From: Litomosoides sigmodontis
Lineage: Eukaryota > Nematoda > Chromadorea > Rhabditida > Onchocercidae
Direction: 5' to 3'
Assembly (NCBI GenBank): GCA_963070105.1
Contig: OY718808.1
Location: 8,536,398-8,600,397 of the forward strand
DNA: 64,000 nt
Both the position numbers and the translations under genes were made by a program. The first letter of the stretch is position 1; every line of letters starts with the position of its first letter. Positions 14,272 through 27,465 of the stretch are shown piece after piece. The notes under the pieces are model-generated. The model was not told the DNA's origin. It made no database searches and was given only the letters and a program-made list of their open reading frames with translations.

Positions 14272-17200
14272 TCAGTTGTTCACAAGGAATTTCTGAAAAT
14301 TTCGACTACCAACGGTTGTTAAGCGTTCAGGAAGTGGTTTACCCTTTGTTTCCGGAATGAAGAAAAGATAGAGTAGTAAGTCGGACAACGCAAATAGAAT
14401 TAATGCTACGAAAGGCGCAGGTGTCCAGAAGTCAGCCTGCAAAATTAGGAAATTAAGTTTGAACAAATGTGCATCGCAACTACAAATGATAATTTGCATA
14501 TCGCTAAGCTGCTTACATCAAATTTTACGCACCAAAAAAAATAACTGCGGCGAGAAGACAACACCGATGCGACCGACAACTTGCAAGAATGAAAAGCATA
14601 TACTGCGTAATGGTGTCGGAAATAACTCATTTCCGGACATACCCGTTATTATGTAAACCTGACTCATCATTGCAAATGCCGTAAGTGTTGCGATTCGTGA
14701 GAGAATTCCCAACTCGGTACTGAGACCTGAAATGAAAAGCGAATAATTTGGTAACAAATGAGATGAAAGCATGCCTTCCACAACAAAGCATTAGATGAAA
14801 GAAGTAAGAATTTGTTGGCGCTATCCTTTTTTTTTAACTTAAAGAAAAAATTTAACTTTACAAATGATTTTTATTTCATTAATTGTTTTTTTTCTTTTAA
14901 ATTACCCAAACAAATAATGAGGAAATGAATGATAAATCCAATTGATGTGAGCGCTAATGGTACTGTATGGGCAACTCTTCGTCCAAACCATCGTTGCGTG
15001 TAATCGGTAAATGCTGAAGCAATGTTTACGCTGTATCTGTAAGACGTAATCAATGATTATTTGAACAAGTGATATGCATTAATGATTTTTGATTGAATTT
15101 TTAAAAAGGTCATTATCAAGCGCTTTCTCTCCTCTACTGATAATCAATTTGAAACTTTTCAATTAGTCGAAAATACTTTTAAAAAGAAGCACTTTACAAT
15201 TTAAAATGCACTGAATTATTGAACTTAGATAGATGAGAAGGTTAGTTAGCATAGTTTGGTTACCTAATTAAGCCAAGCATGATATTGTTTGTGTAGATGG
15301 AACCGGGCAATTTTTCCATACTGAATAGCATACCATAATTTATTAAACTTGCTGCCAAACTTTAAAAACAAACATTAAAATTTTTAAATAATTAAAATTT
15401 GTGCAAAATATATTGAAATGAGGAAGTAGCTAATAATGAAACAGCAAAACAACGAGAATGTCAATGATATTCATAAGAAAATGAAATAGCAGTAGCAAAG
15501 CTGATTGCATAACTTAAAAATTAAAAATAAGAAATGGGTATTTTTGAATTTAAAAAAAAAAAAAGCTCTATCCATTGCGAATTTTAGCGTATGACAGACG
15601 AAAGTGAACCTTACAAGCTATAGGATAAGACCAAAATGTATGTAGTAGATTGACGTGTATGAAATAAATGACAAATGTAGTAATTTTTCCGATTTCTCTT
15701 TTCACGTAAAGTCTGAAAATGATTTCTCGACAATCGAATGCTTATTTTACGCGTAAAATCACCGTTAGCATAAAAGATGATGCACTGGTTTACTAAATTT
15801 TTGACTTTCAATTTATGCAAAATACTACGATCACTATAGCTATCATTGTTAATTAACAGATCAATAGCTAATGGATGGTGGAAATTTTTAATCCAATTTT
15901 AAGCACAATTGCAATATTTCCCATATATTTTGCATTTATCAAATTTTGAGATTTTAGAAATTAAATGAAAATGCGATGAAGACCTGTTTCTCGACATCAA
16001 TGACCTCATCGATCATATCATTTGTGATTTCATTTCGACCATTCCAACGGGTAATTTGTCTTAACACGTGATGCGCTTCTTCGATACGTCCCTTCTGAAT
16101 CAGCCAACGTGGTGACTCATATGACAAGCTGAAAAGTATTTCACTAATTTATAAATAACTTAATTAGTTACGGTTATTATTCTAATAGCGTAAATTTTTT
16201 CATATTTTTTCACATTTATACGTAAGCTATCAGGAAGTGTACTTACTTTACATTACCATTACCTATTTCGGACTGTGCAAGCTTATGTAGCGATAAAATT
16301 GAGAATGAATAGTGAAGTCACACTTCGATCAATTTTGAAATCATCCACTGTTTGATATTTAAATGGAACATTTGCTCATTTAACATTTTTTGCTCCAACA
16401 CAAATACTTATTTAAATAATTGCCATATGAAATTTGTTAGAAAATAATCGAGCAATGCTTTCTACAGCTAAACCAAACCAATGCTTAAATTTTACCAATT
16501 TCGTCCTCTAACACCTTAATACTCTGATTAGCCTCAGTCGAATACTTGCGGACGTTCATCATCGCAGGATGCAAACATCCATGTAATATCATCACAAATT
16601 ACTTCACAAAAATTAATTAATTGAAAAAAAAAATCAAATAGCAAACATGCAAAGTAGAATGGCTGGTGTTGTTGCAACGCTAATAACAATTGAAAATTGT
16701 CGCCAATTTTGACTGTAATATGCCATTGCAGCTAATACGATGACATTTGGTGAGAATGAAATGAGCGTTGTAATCCAAATTCGATCTTTTTTTGGCAACA
16801 TTTCCACCACATACACAAATGTAGCACTAAGAGAAGGAATAAAAGAATTAAATTCAAATTAAATTTCACAAAAACACAACTTCTTCACTACATTAATTTC
16901 ATCCCTAAACTTTTTTTTTGTTGTTATTCCTATACACTACCAATAAATATTTTCCATTAACATCTAAATTATTGCCTTTCATTTGTTCTAATCTATTTTT
17001 TTAAATAATGATAATTTTTTGTGATTAGAAAGAGAGAGTGAGATAGACAGAGAGAGGGAGAGAGAGAGCAGAAAAATCATCACGCTATTTGTCCACCATT
17101 AAAGAGTCCAACAATTGTACGATAAATGGTAGCGGTGAGTAGGTCTTTCGAGAACGACGATATAAATCCAATTATAATGCAAGCCGAAACACATAATGAC

Positions 17201-18468
17201 AAAGCCTGAAGGGATAATGAGACAAAATAAATAATAATCGTCAAAATTAATTAATTAAATAATTCTATTAAAAATTTCTCACAAACATCTTAAGCGATTA
17301 CATATGGGATTTAGCAGTATTTATGCGATCTAACACATAATATGCGACGATACAGTATGATCAGTTAATCAATCACAAATCATATTTTCTCATAGAGCAG
17401 ATATGCTAGATGTTGAGAGCATTCTTTCTTCTAGAAAATTATTAAAATTTGATGCTATTTTTCATTTCATCATGTAATTTAAAATAAAATTTAATCAATA
17501 GCAGCTTTTTTTTCATTTCAACAGAAAAAAAAATCGTTTTCTAACCAATTTTCTTCCGTACAAATCGCTGATCTGTCCAAAAATCAGTGATCCAACAACA
17601 GCACCGATCATTTGAACTGATATACTATGCTTCACATATTTCGAATTATGGCAAACGTACTCGAACTGTAAATTGCTGGATTTTAAATGTTTCGACATTC
17701 TACCAGTTGCGAGCAATAAAGATTTTTCTTTTGTTTCCTTTTTTTATCATTAAATATCAAAGTTTTCTTCATTCATTTTGCAAAAAATTGCATTCTTTTT
17801 TTCTTTTTAAAAAAAAAAACAAGTCAAATTCAAAAGATCAAAATTCCTAAAGAAAAAAGAAATTAAAAAGACATGAGCGCATAGAGTGAAAAAAACATTT
17901 ATTTTTTGGTTTAATTTGCTTATTCAACTTTATGTTTTATAAAGAGAATGTTTTAAAATTGTCATACCTCAACGTTCATTGAAATGAAATCATATTCCAG
18001 TTCCGGTACGCACGTTTCATTTTTACTTAATGCGTAAATTTGCTCGCAAACATCACCTGAGCTCATTGTTGGTGGAAATTTGTACGAACCACAACTTTTA
18101 ATTGTTGGTGCTGCGCCTAAAATTTCAAATTCAATTATGAAAACATCTAAATATAAGTTGTAAAAGAAAAAAAATCACATCATCCATGAAAGAATGGAAC
18201 TAAAAAGGCGTGAAAAGTTGTTTGCAACATTTGCTGCATTAAATTTTATCATTTGGAAGAAATAATTTAAATGAATTCAATCACCGAAATTTAAATTCCT
18301 TCAAAAAAAGCAAAATTAATTCATACCAGCATAGATCATATAAAACATATTGCCAATTTGTGAGAGAATCAAAAATTCAGCAGTAATACATAGGAAAATG
18401 GTGTAATATCCAAGTCTTATCAAACCATCGATGGTATATGCTTTCTTTGATAAGCTTTGCTCGATCAT
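14272..18468 (-). CDS. Major facilitator transporter, SLC22 (organic cation/anion) family
   Basis: Predicted 12-helix plasma-membrane transporter for organic ions; the substrate cannot be told. Exons in transcript order (high to low): 18468-18327, 18116-17968, 17665-17546, 17205-17084, 16826-16647, 16128-15984, 15712-15615, 15359-15264, 15036-14906, 14726-14533, 14436-14272. Phases agree throughout, giving about 513 residues, near the usual 520-560. A large cysteine-containing extracellular loop with an NETC glycosylation sequon follows helix 1. The MFS loop 2-3 motif GQISDLYGRK and the SLC22 motif ESPRWLIQKGR are present. FGRR ends a later loop, and PETKGKPLPE near the C-terminus is the classic sugar/organic-ion transporter motif. 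The start ATG has an acceptor-like TTTGCACTCAG ending 2 bases upstream, compatible with trans-splicing or with an undetected first exon. Convergent to the RdRP gene. Confidence 0.88.
17031..17069. repeat. (GA)n microsatellite in transporter intron
   Basis: A purine-rich GA run with minor interruptions sits in the intron just beyond the 3' (donor) end of the exon at 17084-17205. On the coding strand it is a CT tract. Confidence 0.85.
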
Positions 18469-19732
18469 CTCTGAGTGCAAATTGGAAATTTAATTTTGTC
18501 AGCAAATGCTAAAAATTTAACACTTCACAATTTAAATGTTCGGAAAGCTGCAAGCTAATGACAACAACGCCAAGCATGCTTTACAATGCAATTTTACTTT
18601 CATTTTAATTTTTGCTTTTGATGTTTGCGACAGCGAGTACAACAATCAGTGAGTGCTAGCGAAATGTCGTTTAATTTTCCACAAATTCCCTCATTTCTGT
18701 TATGCATTTCTTTTTTTCTTCAATGTTCCATCGAATTTCTCATTTCTTATCGTTTCATAAAATAATTTTTTATTGCCGAAAAAAATGGAAAAAGTAATGC
18801 TTTCATTTCACATACAATTACTTTAAATACAATTTATTTTTATCATTAATTGATCGATTTTTATGGAATTTGATTACTAGCACTGACGCATTTCATTATC
18901 AACGAACAAATTACTTACTATTTCAATTTTGTTCAAGAAAAACGAGTGATATTTGTGAATAGAATGTTTGTGTAATAAAAAAATTTAATAAATTCAAATG
19001 ATTTAGAATTAAGCAAATATTTAAAGAATTAAATGGAGGAGGAAAAGAGAAGAAAGTTGGCGGTAGTTGCAGATGAATGCAAACTAATGAAGGGAAGAAG
19101 CCAAAACATTAAATTGATTTTTAGTTTGCACAAGTGTTAATGACACAAAATGTACGGTAACATTTGATTTTGAAATTTATTAATTTTGCAGGAAGAAAAG
19201 GGAAGGAAAGAATAAAGTGGAAAATTATGCTTTTTTAAATTACTGAAAATAATAGGACAAATAAAAATAGATGTGAATGAAAGGTCGAATTAATTTGACG
19301 GCAAACAACATGATAGATAAGCTGTACAATAGACGTGAACGATCATTTAAAAGTAAATGACGGAGAAAGGATTGAAATAACAAAGTGAATTTTAACCCAA
19401 AAAGTTTAAATGAGAGGCATTGCACGAAATTTTTAATTTTATTCAATAATTTCAATTTACAAATGATGGCGTGTTATTATACAAATTCAATTCAAAAATT
19501 ATTAATTTTGATTTGTATAAATTGACGCTTATTCAGTGAATTCTAATATAGCAATTTTCAGCGTAGAATTACTAAGCATATTCGTCGCGTTCAATTTTAC
19601 GTGAAAAAGTAGCGTAGAGGTGGAATAGGTATCTTTGAAGCTAACAAAATTTCACCAAACAAGTGGAATTGCAATCAGTGAGAGAAATGATTCGAGTGAA
19701 TGAATTAGAACGAACAAATCTGATGAAATATC

Positions 19733-19792
19733 AGCACACGCACGCACACGCACGCACACGCACGCGTACACGCATACAGACACGTGCACACA
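19733..19792. repeat. (CACGCACACG)n minisatellite
   Basis: About four copies of a 10-bp CACGCACACG unit run together before decaying into CGTACACGCATAC. It is one of the few GC-richer tracts here, 1.3 kb upstream of the transporter start. Confidence 0.9.
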
Positions 19793-21257
19793 TTGTCAAT
19801 TTTGCATAATCAAAGCTATTCCATTGTGAGAAGTGCGAGAGGTAGGCACTGATGTGAAAGTGGAGTGTCCGGATCAGCTTGATCAGAAGTCATATGTGTC
19901 CAGGAATGCATTGCTATCAACAAATGCCACTATCATTATCATCACCATTACCAATCGTTATCAGTGCAGCATTGCAAAATCACTGTGATATTTTCACTGG
20001 ACAATTAACTTTTAACATTTCTTACGACATATCGTATATTTTCGAAAATTTCATTGAAAAAATTTTTGTTCAAATTTTGTCAAATATTATTTTAGCAGTA
20101 GCGGTCTGTTCACTGCTCACAGTTAAGCATTCATTCGACAAATACAAAAATCGTTCCAATGATAGATAGGAGAAACTGAGAATTACGAATTTCTTTCTAT
20201 CAATTTTTTTGCTACAATGTTTCACGCAAAAATTGACCTTCTCTTTTTAGACTTCACGTGCTAATTGTTATATTTCACCCTATTACACGTAAATTTAGCA
20301 AGGGAAAAAATGAAAACTAAAAATTCAAACTGTTGCAACGCTAAGTGCTCTCTCGCTCGTTTTTAATACGTTCAACAAATTCACTGTGATTTCCTTTAGT
20401 GTAGCAAAACTTTTCGCTTAATTTGTATCATTCTTCACGTAGTATGACGTAAGCGCTAAAACAGAACCAAAATTTTATTGCGTAAATAATTTTACAATAA
20501 CAGACAATTAAATTTTTACGGTTGGCATTGAAATAATCAAATGCTTATGTTTACAGTCAAAATGTTTACAATGTTTACAGTCAAATATTCCTATGTGACA
20601 ACGTCAGTTATCACAAAATATCCATAAATGTTACGTGCCATAAAGACTGATGAAAGAGATGAGTTAGAAACGATGGATCAAATAGCTAAAATTTAAATAA
20701 AATTTGAAATATTCGATTGAGGAAGTCATTGATTGTAGAACGAATGCAAATAATCACGTAGTAACTGAAATTATAAGTAATTGTTTGGAGCAATAAATTT
20801 GAGAATAACTGATTTTATGATTAGATGCTCGTCCTGATGCTTTCCACACTCCACGACTTGAAGAATCCCTTCTACCGCAACAATTCTGAGAAGTCAATTT
20901 AATGCTTCAAAGTGATGACAATGAGAAAGCGAAACGGATGAACTTCGTCATTCCGACTAATTTGAAAATTGAAATTCTTTTTTTTTTCGTTTTTTAAACG
21001 AATTATCATTTGTTAATTTTCATCAGTGTGCCATAAAAATTATTTGCATTGCAGCATTGTCCAATATCTTTTCAGGCGCAAATTAAAACACACCTTCATT
21101 TGCCATTTGTACTACCAGCCATTGTTGAATTTGAAATTAGCATAGTACATTTTTCAAACATTTTTAATTTCGCATTGTGCTACTGCTATCATCCACTATC
21201 AATCACTGCAACACTCGTCTATTCAGAGATTATTTCATTTTCTTTCCTTCATTTTAA

Positions 21258-21277
21258 AAGAGAGAGAGAGAGAGAGG
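21258..21277. repeat. (AG)n microsatellite
   Basis: A run of AG dinucleotides ends in a short G tract, in the intergenic region. Confidence 0.9.
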
Positions 21278-21709
21278 GGGAAAAGAGAGAAAGGAAGTGA
21301 CTGTTAGGTTTAAAATTGCATAAAAAAAGAAGTCGTTACGAATGATTATTTCGTTTTGAATTAATATTTTCACATACTAATTACAGTTATTTGTATGCTT
21401 CTTTTCCTTTCCTTCTTTTTTTCGCTGTTTCTCTGTTTCCTTGCACCTTCCATCGACCTGATATTCTCTCCTCTCTCCTACGCTAAACACAAACTTAAAG
21501 CACAAAATTTTTCCGATGAATCATCAGAAAAAAAAAGAAGTGGCAGCGTTCAATGTACTCTTTATCGTTTCGTTCTTCAATATGCAACAGATCTGATAGC
21601 ATACGTGCATTATTTGTTTCTATTAAGAAGCAACCTAAATTACGTAAATTCTTTCATTACTTACGTTCTTTCCGTGGTAACATTCACTGCGTGGTACTGC
21701 ACAAAAATG

Positions 21710-21741
<32 letters not shown>

Positions 21742-21754
21742 GCTCTCTCTCTCG
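21710..21754. repeat. (CT)n microsatellite
   Basis: About 20 CT dinucleotides with single interruptions (GTCT, CGCT). The overlapping open frames owe their leucine/serine runs to this tract and are not considered genes. Confidence 0.9.
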
Positions 21755-23092
21755 TTCGTGTGATGTTCGATGAAATTAATTTTTATGACATTCTCTCATT
21801 TTACACGTTTAAAAATAGAGCTGACACACATTTAGCGAGAGACTTTGTACGATATTGTCCGATGCGCTGCTTGTCAGTGAAGCAACTTGTCGAAACTTTG
21901 AACATCAAAAAATTGAATTCGTCCTTGCTTTCCTGGATTATATGATGAATGGGATTGCAATATGTGTCTTACCTAAGTGAGTTTGTACTTTGCTTCTTAC
22001 GCAAAAATTATCCACGCACTTCTTGCGATTTGCACTTTAACAGTAATTGTAGTTGCCAATGATTTTAATTCATTCGTTTTGAAATCTTTTTGAAAAAAAA
22101 AAGTTAAAAACATGTGTAATATTTCGCATTTCTATACAAACATAAAAATGTTAGAACTAAAATTTAATTGAAATATTATATTAGGCAATAAAATCTGAGC
22201 TATTTCGTTCACCAGCTGTTGTGACTTTTTGCTTCTTTTGATTTCATTATTTTATGGGAAAGTTTCGTTGTGCGGCACATGGGATGGATTAGAGCTCGTG
22301 AATTTCAAATGGGTAATTTAAATCCTTCTGATGCTCTCGGGAATTTTTAGCAGCGGAACACATCACGTGTTACGTCGGAGAGAGTAAAGCATTTGTGGAA
22401 AAGTAGTTGTTCGTAAGCGATTCAGTTGGAAACGCTTAATGAAGTGAAGTAGCTTTAAGTGGTTGATGCGTGGTAATACTTACAGTGCAAAATTAGATTT
22501 ACTGCAAAAATGATCAGTAACTATTTGACAGTGATTTTTGCAGCATCAATTTTAACAAAGCACTGACCGATGGTTCAAACATTATTTCAATTTTTCAGAG
22601 TAAGTTCGCCGATTAGTTTCGATCTTTTCCGATTAATTTTATTTTTCGATGAGAGTTACAATAAATGATTTTTTGTTATTCCGCACAAAGTTCTCATCTG
22701 TCAATACTTCTAGCAATTCTGTTGTTGAATTTGCCATTTCAAGAATTCAGTTTTGAACTTAGAATAAATCTATGCCAAAGTGTAAATCATAATTGGCGAG
22801 GGTTGATGAGGTCAAAGGAAAGGAGGAATTAAGAATTTCACAGGCGCTTCTCGTCTGCTCACTTAAATCTATCGAATCTATCCATATCATTGATGCCACA
22901 AATATGCTAATTAATTAATCAGAAGTATATTAATTAAAATTTCTAAGGTTTCATTCACTTGCTGAAACAGTACGAATGGGAAGTACAGCATTTTTTATTA
23001 AGTAATAGTTAATTAATGATTGATTTTGCAAAAGATTAGGGATCATTTATTTCTAGCACTTTCTTTATTTCAAAAAAATCATTGAAAAGAGG

Positions 23093-23170
23093 CCTCTCTC
23101 TTTCTCTTTCTCCCTCTTTCCCTCCCTCCCTCTCTCTCTCTCTCCTCTTTCATTATCCCTCTTCCTCCCT
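23093..23170. repeat. Imperfect polypyrimidine (CT/CCCT) tract
   Basis: Some 75 bases of nearly pure C and T on the plus strand, including a CT dinucleotide core. Confidence 0.85.
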
Positions 23171-25307
23171 ATTTTTTTCATTCTTTTAAAATCCTCAATT
23201 TACTTTTAACTTTTCGCTCATTCTTTTTACCACATTCATTCTGGAGAAAGATTTGTTTGTATTTTATTCAAAAATTTCACATTTCTTTTTCACGCGTGCT
23301 GAAGGCAGATCGTAGGTATTTGTTTAACTCATTCGATATTTTAGGAATTATGACTTTTGGTTTTTGACTTTTAGTTCAATTTTAACTTAAATCAACTGGT
23401 TTAATTTTTGTCAGTATAGCATTATTGGACGCAAATAAATATTTGAAATTAGCTGAGGAACTTGTTTCTGCCGTTTATTTGTATGAAAATTTAAGTGAAA
23501 AAGAATGAAGTGATTCTCATCACAGTTTGAAAGCACCGCAAATCCTTCCTTTTTTTTTCCAATTTCGCAAACAAATTTCTTCTAACGACAGAAATTTAGA
23601 AGCTTTGAAAACATTTTTAAAATTCAACGGTAAATTAGATTTAATTTTGTGCCTTTAAATTTAATTAATTTAAATTCATTCAATTTTGTTTAATTCAATT
23701 AAATAAAGTTAAATTTAATTCAATAAAACACAAAAAGAAAGAAACGTGTGGTGGCTTGGAAAGAAAAACCACGCACAGGTGGAGCATCATAAAAGAGCGT
23801 AGAAAAAAAGTGACGCTTAATCGACAAAATGATACGTACGTGTAGAAACAAAATGATACGTAAGTACGTGTAGGACAGAAAATAAATATCTCACAAAAAA
23901 AAGAGCATGCATTAGGTAGCAATAAAAACGGACAAATCAAATTCTGAATTTTCCAAAATTTCCAACTATTTCGTTTTATTTCAGTTTAATCTTCAATTCT
24001 CTTACAATGTTTAAAGCTAATATCTTAATTTTTAGCACGAATGATAATTTATTTGAAAGAAAATTTCAAATTTTCGCAACTGAATTGAAATTGTCACCCT
24101 CTGTCCATAATCGATTAGGATTTTCCATTCAGTGAAATAACTTTTGCCTCATTTTTTGGTGATAGGAAATTACTCGTTTGAAATTTACTTTATTTGCTGG
24201 AAAAGAAGCACGCACGCAGAGTTTTTTTTCCTCCCAGGCGAATCGATGAAGTGATGATAATTTGATTATCATTATCAGTTTACTGCTTCATGTGAATGCG
24301 TCATCGTTGCATTCGCAGTTTGTGTGAGCTCACTCACACCGCGGAATACTTGAAGTGAATTTCACAATGTTTCTAAATTAGCAAAAAAATAAGCGAAGTT
24401 GGTGCGAGATGAAATTCACGGGACTCATTAAACAAAATAGAAAAAAAAAGTGAAGGAAAATTTTGAGAGAAATTTCGAGAAGACATTTGCTAAAAATGTT
24501 TCCTTTTGGATGGTGCAATTATCCATCCTTCAATGCATTTTCTTCAAATTTTAATTCAAAAAAAAAGACGAAAAGAAGGAAAAAAATTTATTTACAAAAG
24601 AAATTGGATGATGCAATCTTTTCAGTGTGCTTTCAGTTCAATCAAAATCGATTTCGAAGGAAAACGAAAGAAATTTCAGCGTATTATTTCACTTCAAACA
24701 AGAAATATGTAAATTATTCTTATAATTTAGAACGTTTTTCCTCTTTTTTTTTCAATTTTTCTTTTCTTGAGCATTACACGATAAGTTTGAGCAGTGAACA
24801 TTGTTGTGATTAATATTTATTTCTAATTTTTCAATTCTTCCTAATTTTTTTTTATTATTGCTGCTGTTTCACTAATTTAACGTTAAAAGTGTTTTTTTAT
24901 GTATTTCAATTAATTGTCATGAAATTTTTTTAGATCTCATAAACAAATTAGAGTGCTTGCCGCCGAACGAATGCAGTAGTTTGATTAGTTGAATTAAATT
25001 TTAATTTGTGATAAAATAAGAGGATGTAAAAGTACAGTCCTTTAAAATCAATACACTGGAAGTACTTCGTCACATTAACAGTTATCTTTTAACCTCTCCT
25101 CAACTTGCCTATTAATTGGAATTATAAATGCTTTAATTTTTATTAGTTATTAGTTAATTATTAGTTGATCAATTACAATTATTATTTTTTCTTCAGTATT
25201 TGAATGTTAGATTTGAATATTAGATAAGGTTGAATTTGTAATGTTAGATTGTACTAGTTACTTTTATTATCATAAAGTAGTTATTGTCTCTTCCATCCTT
25301 ACTCTCT

Positions 25308-25372
25308 CCACTCTCTCCCTCTCTCTCTCCCTCTCCCTCTCCCTCTCCCTCTCCCTCTCCCTCTCTCTCTCA
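25308..25372. repeat. (CCCTCT)n hexanucleotide repeat
   Basis: Five or more consecutive CCCTCT units are flanked by plain CT repeats. It lies about 600 bp upstream of the small heat-shock protein start, possibly near its promoter. Confidence 0.9.
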
Positions 25373-25976
25373 TTAATTTGCAGTGTTAGAAATTGTTAAC
25401 TTTTGGAAATAAGTAGAATAAGTGGAATACTTATTCGCAATCAGTTGCAGCTGTCGTTGCTAGAATTTTCATCGCTCTTCCTATCAGTTAGCTGTACCGT
25501 ACCGTAACTTCCATTTATATGAAAATTGAGCACTTTGTCGGTTTTTATTTGATTAATTACCATTTATGAATGAAAGCAACCAATCGTTTGATGAAATATT
25601 AATGAGCAATAATATTTCTGGAAGGTGCCAATCGAAGAGTTAAATTTTTTTTCCACTACCAAATAACCATAAATGAACAGTTGCTCTTCCGGCACTGTTA
25701 GTTTCGAACAGATAAAACAAGCTGAATGATTGTTTTGCTAGCAATTCATTTTGCAAATTTCTTTTTTACTGCAAAATTATTTATTTAAGTATGAAAAATA
25801 AATTTAAAGCAAAAAAAAAAGCAAACATTATTAACGGTGTGAAGTATTGAATTCCTATTCATAAATACAAATGCTTTGAATTGCTGAGTAATGTTTGCGT
25901 GATCGTCCAATGACATATTCTAATTTTAAATATCAATTTGCATAATTAAATAATTTTCAGTATCTTGAAGATAATA

Positions 25977-27465
25977 ATGGTTTCGCAAACTTCTATCTCT
26001 TTCAAAAATGCGAATTCTGTTGATAATTTAACATCACCATGTCCACCTCTACTTCCACCACCACCTCCACCTCCACCACCGCCACCACCGCCACCACCAC
26101 TAGCACCAGCACCACCGCCGTTGCTTCTTTCAACATCACAAGCAGGAACGCCAAACGCACCGGTTGTAATCAATCACACCAAACATGAATCATCGTCGAA
26201 TGAACAACCACAGTTGCAGTCACCTCGACCACCTCCACCTTTCCATCAGTCAACATCGTCATCAACGTCAGCACGATCATACTCTCGCAAGAGTGACGGC
26301 AACACGTCAGGTTACGCTACCACACATAACAATTTACCCTTTTCGATGACGCCAGCCGGACGATTTTTCACTCATTTTTTCGATGAAACTATGCAACATT
26401 TCAATTATCCAATGCATAATGTTGTTTGGACTGACGAACCATCAGCAACAAACGTATGTTGTGGAAGTTCAATTAATGAGGTAAATGAGCACTTACTGTT
26501 AATGAGTTAATTAGCGATGCTAATTAGTCGCCATCAGTTAGTTAGCCTTCTTAGTCGTTGCTTTTCTTTCGCTCACAGTTAGTCGAAACTTCACATGCCA
26601 TCGAGCATCGAACGATTGCTATTCATTCGGTCGCTTTTTCGCTTTGCTCCGATCCCACTTCTTCCAGGAAGTAGCTATTAACTGCTTGTTGCATACTGAA
26701 CTTCATTAATCAGTCCACTCTTCTGCTATGAAGTAAGCGCTAACATTTGACTTCTCCTAAAAATGCTAAGTGTTAAAACGTAGGCTTAAATGAGAAGTTT
26801 CTTGCTTTCAATTTTATGGGAATAAAATCAAATAGTGTTTATTTTTCACGCACTTATCTCTTCGCCTCTTCCAGAAAATAATCGACAACGATGAGAAATT
26901 CAGCATCGAAATTGATCTATCCGATTTTCTTGCCGGAGAATTGTGGATAAATTACGATGAGGAAGGACGTGAGCTTTTGGTAGAAGGACATCAGAAAGAA
27001 CGAAGTGATTGTCATGGCTCAATTGAGCGGAATTTCAAACGAAAATTCGATGTTCCCTTAGATGCTTATGACGGATCTTTGGCCGCTTATTTGCTTCCCT
27101 CCGGTTTGCTAACTATCCAGGCATTTAAAAACGACAACAAACAGCCTGTAAGACGAATACCAATTCAGCACGTGGATGACGTTCCACGTGTTCCAGACGC
27201 TAACGAAAACGCATCTAACGCTCCAACAGCAGACGCTACCAAAAACGCCACCACAAACCGATCAAATATCGGTCCATCCGTATCCCCGAAACCAAAGAAT
27301 GTCTCAGAACAGAAATCTTCCAACTTTACGAAAATGTCTCAAGCAGTGCAGCAAATTCCACAAATTCAAAATGCTAAAGAAAACACAGCGAGAAATTTTG
27401 ACGAAATGCAACAATCCACCGGTAAATCAGCAATGAAAAGAGAATACTTAAATATTTTTTGCTAA
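25977..27465 (+). CDS. Small heat-shock protein (alpha-crystallin/HSP20) with polyproline N-terminus
   Basis: Predicted ATP-independent holdase chaperone that binds unfolding proteins as oligomers. Two exons are supported, 25977-26480 and 26875-27465 (phase 0 junction, GAG|GTAAAT donor, CTTCCAG acceptor), giving about 364 residues, long for the family. The N-terminal part has a run of more than ten prolines (about 26050-26100) and is Ser/Thr/Gln rich. The alpha-crystallin domain straddles the intron: FSIEIDLSDF, LLVEGHQKE, IERNFKRKFDVPLDAY and the signature GLLTI before the domain end. RRIPIQ just after it is the C-terminal I-x-I oligomer motif. A long Asn/Thr/Lys-rich tail follows. A TTTTCAG sits 16 bases before the ATG. 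An alternative donor near 27421 could give a different C-terminus. The family is certain; the exact orthologue is not. Confidence 0.85.

Larger units (their letters stand above)
18469..25976. other. 7.5-kb gene-poor region rich in microsatellites
   Basis: No exon chain with matching splice phases or recognisable protein sequence was found on either strand. The open frames present (for example 21395-21763, 21553-21945, 24463-24813) are built largely from CT/GA runs and poly-A/T tracts. Five or six microsatellites are listed separately. The region lies between the 5' ends of two divergent genes, the transporter on the minus strand and the small heat-shock protein on the plus strand, so it probably holds both promoters. 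A remote 5' untranslated exon of either gene could be hidden here. Confidence 0.6.

Noticed and set aside
21395..21945. Leucine/serine-rich open frames
   Set aside because: They are translations of CT repeats and AT-rich DNA without splice or protein-family support.
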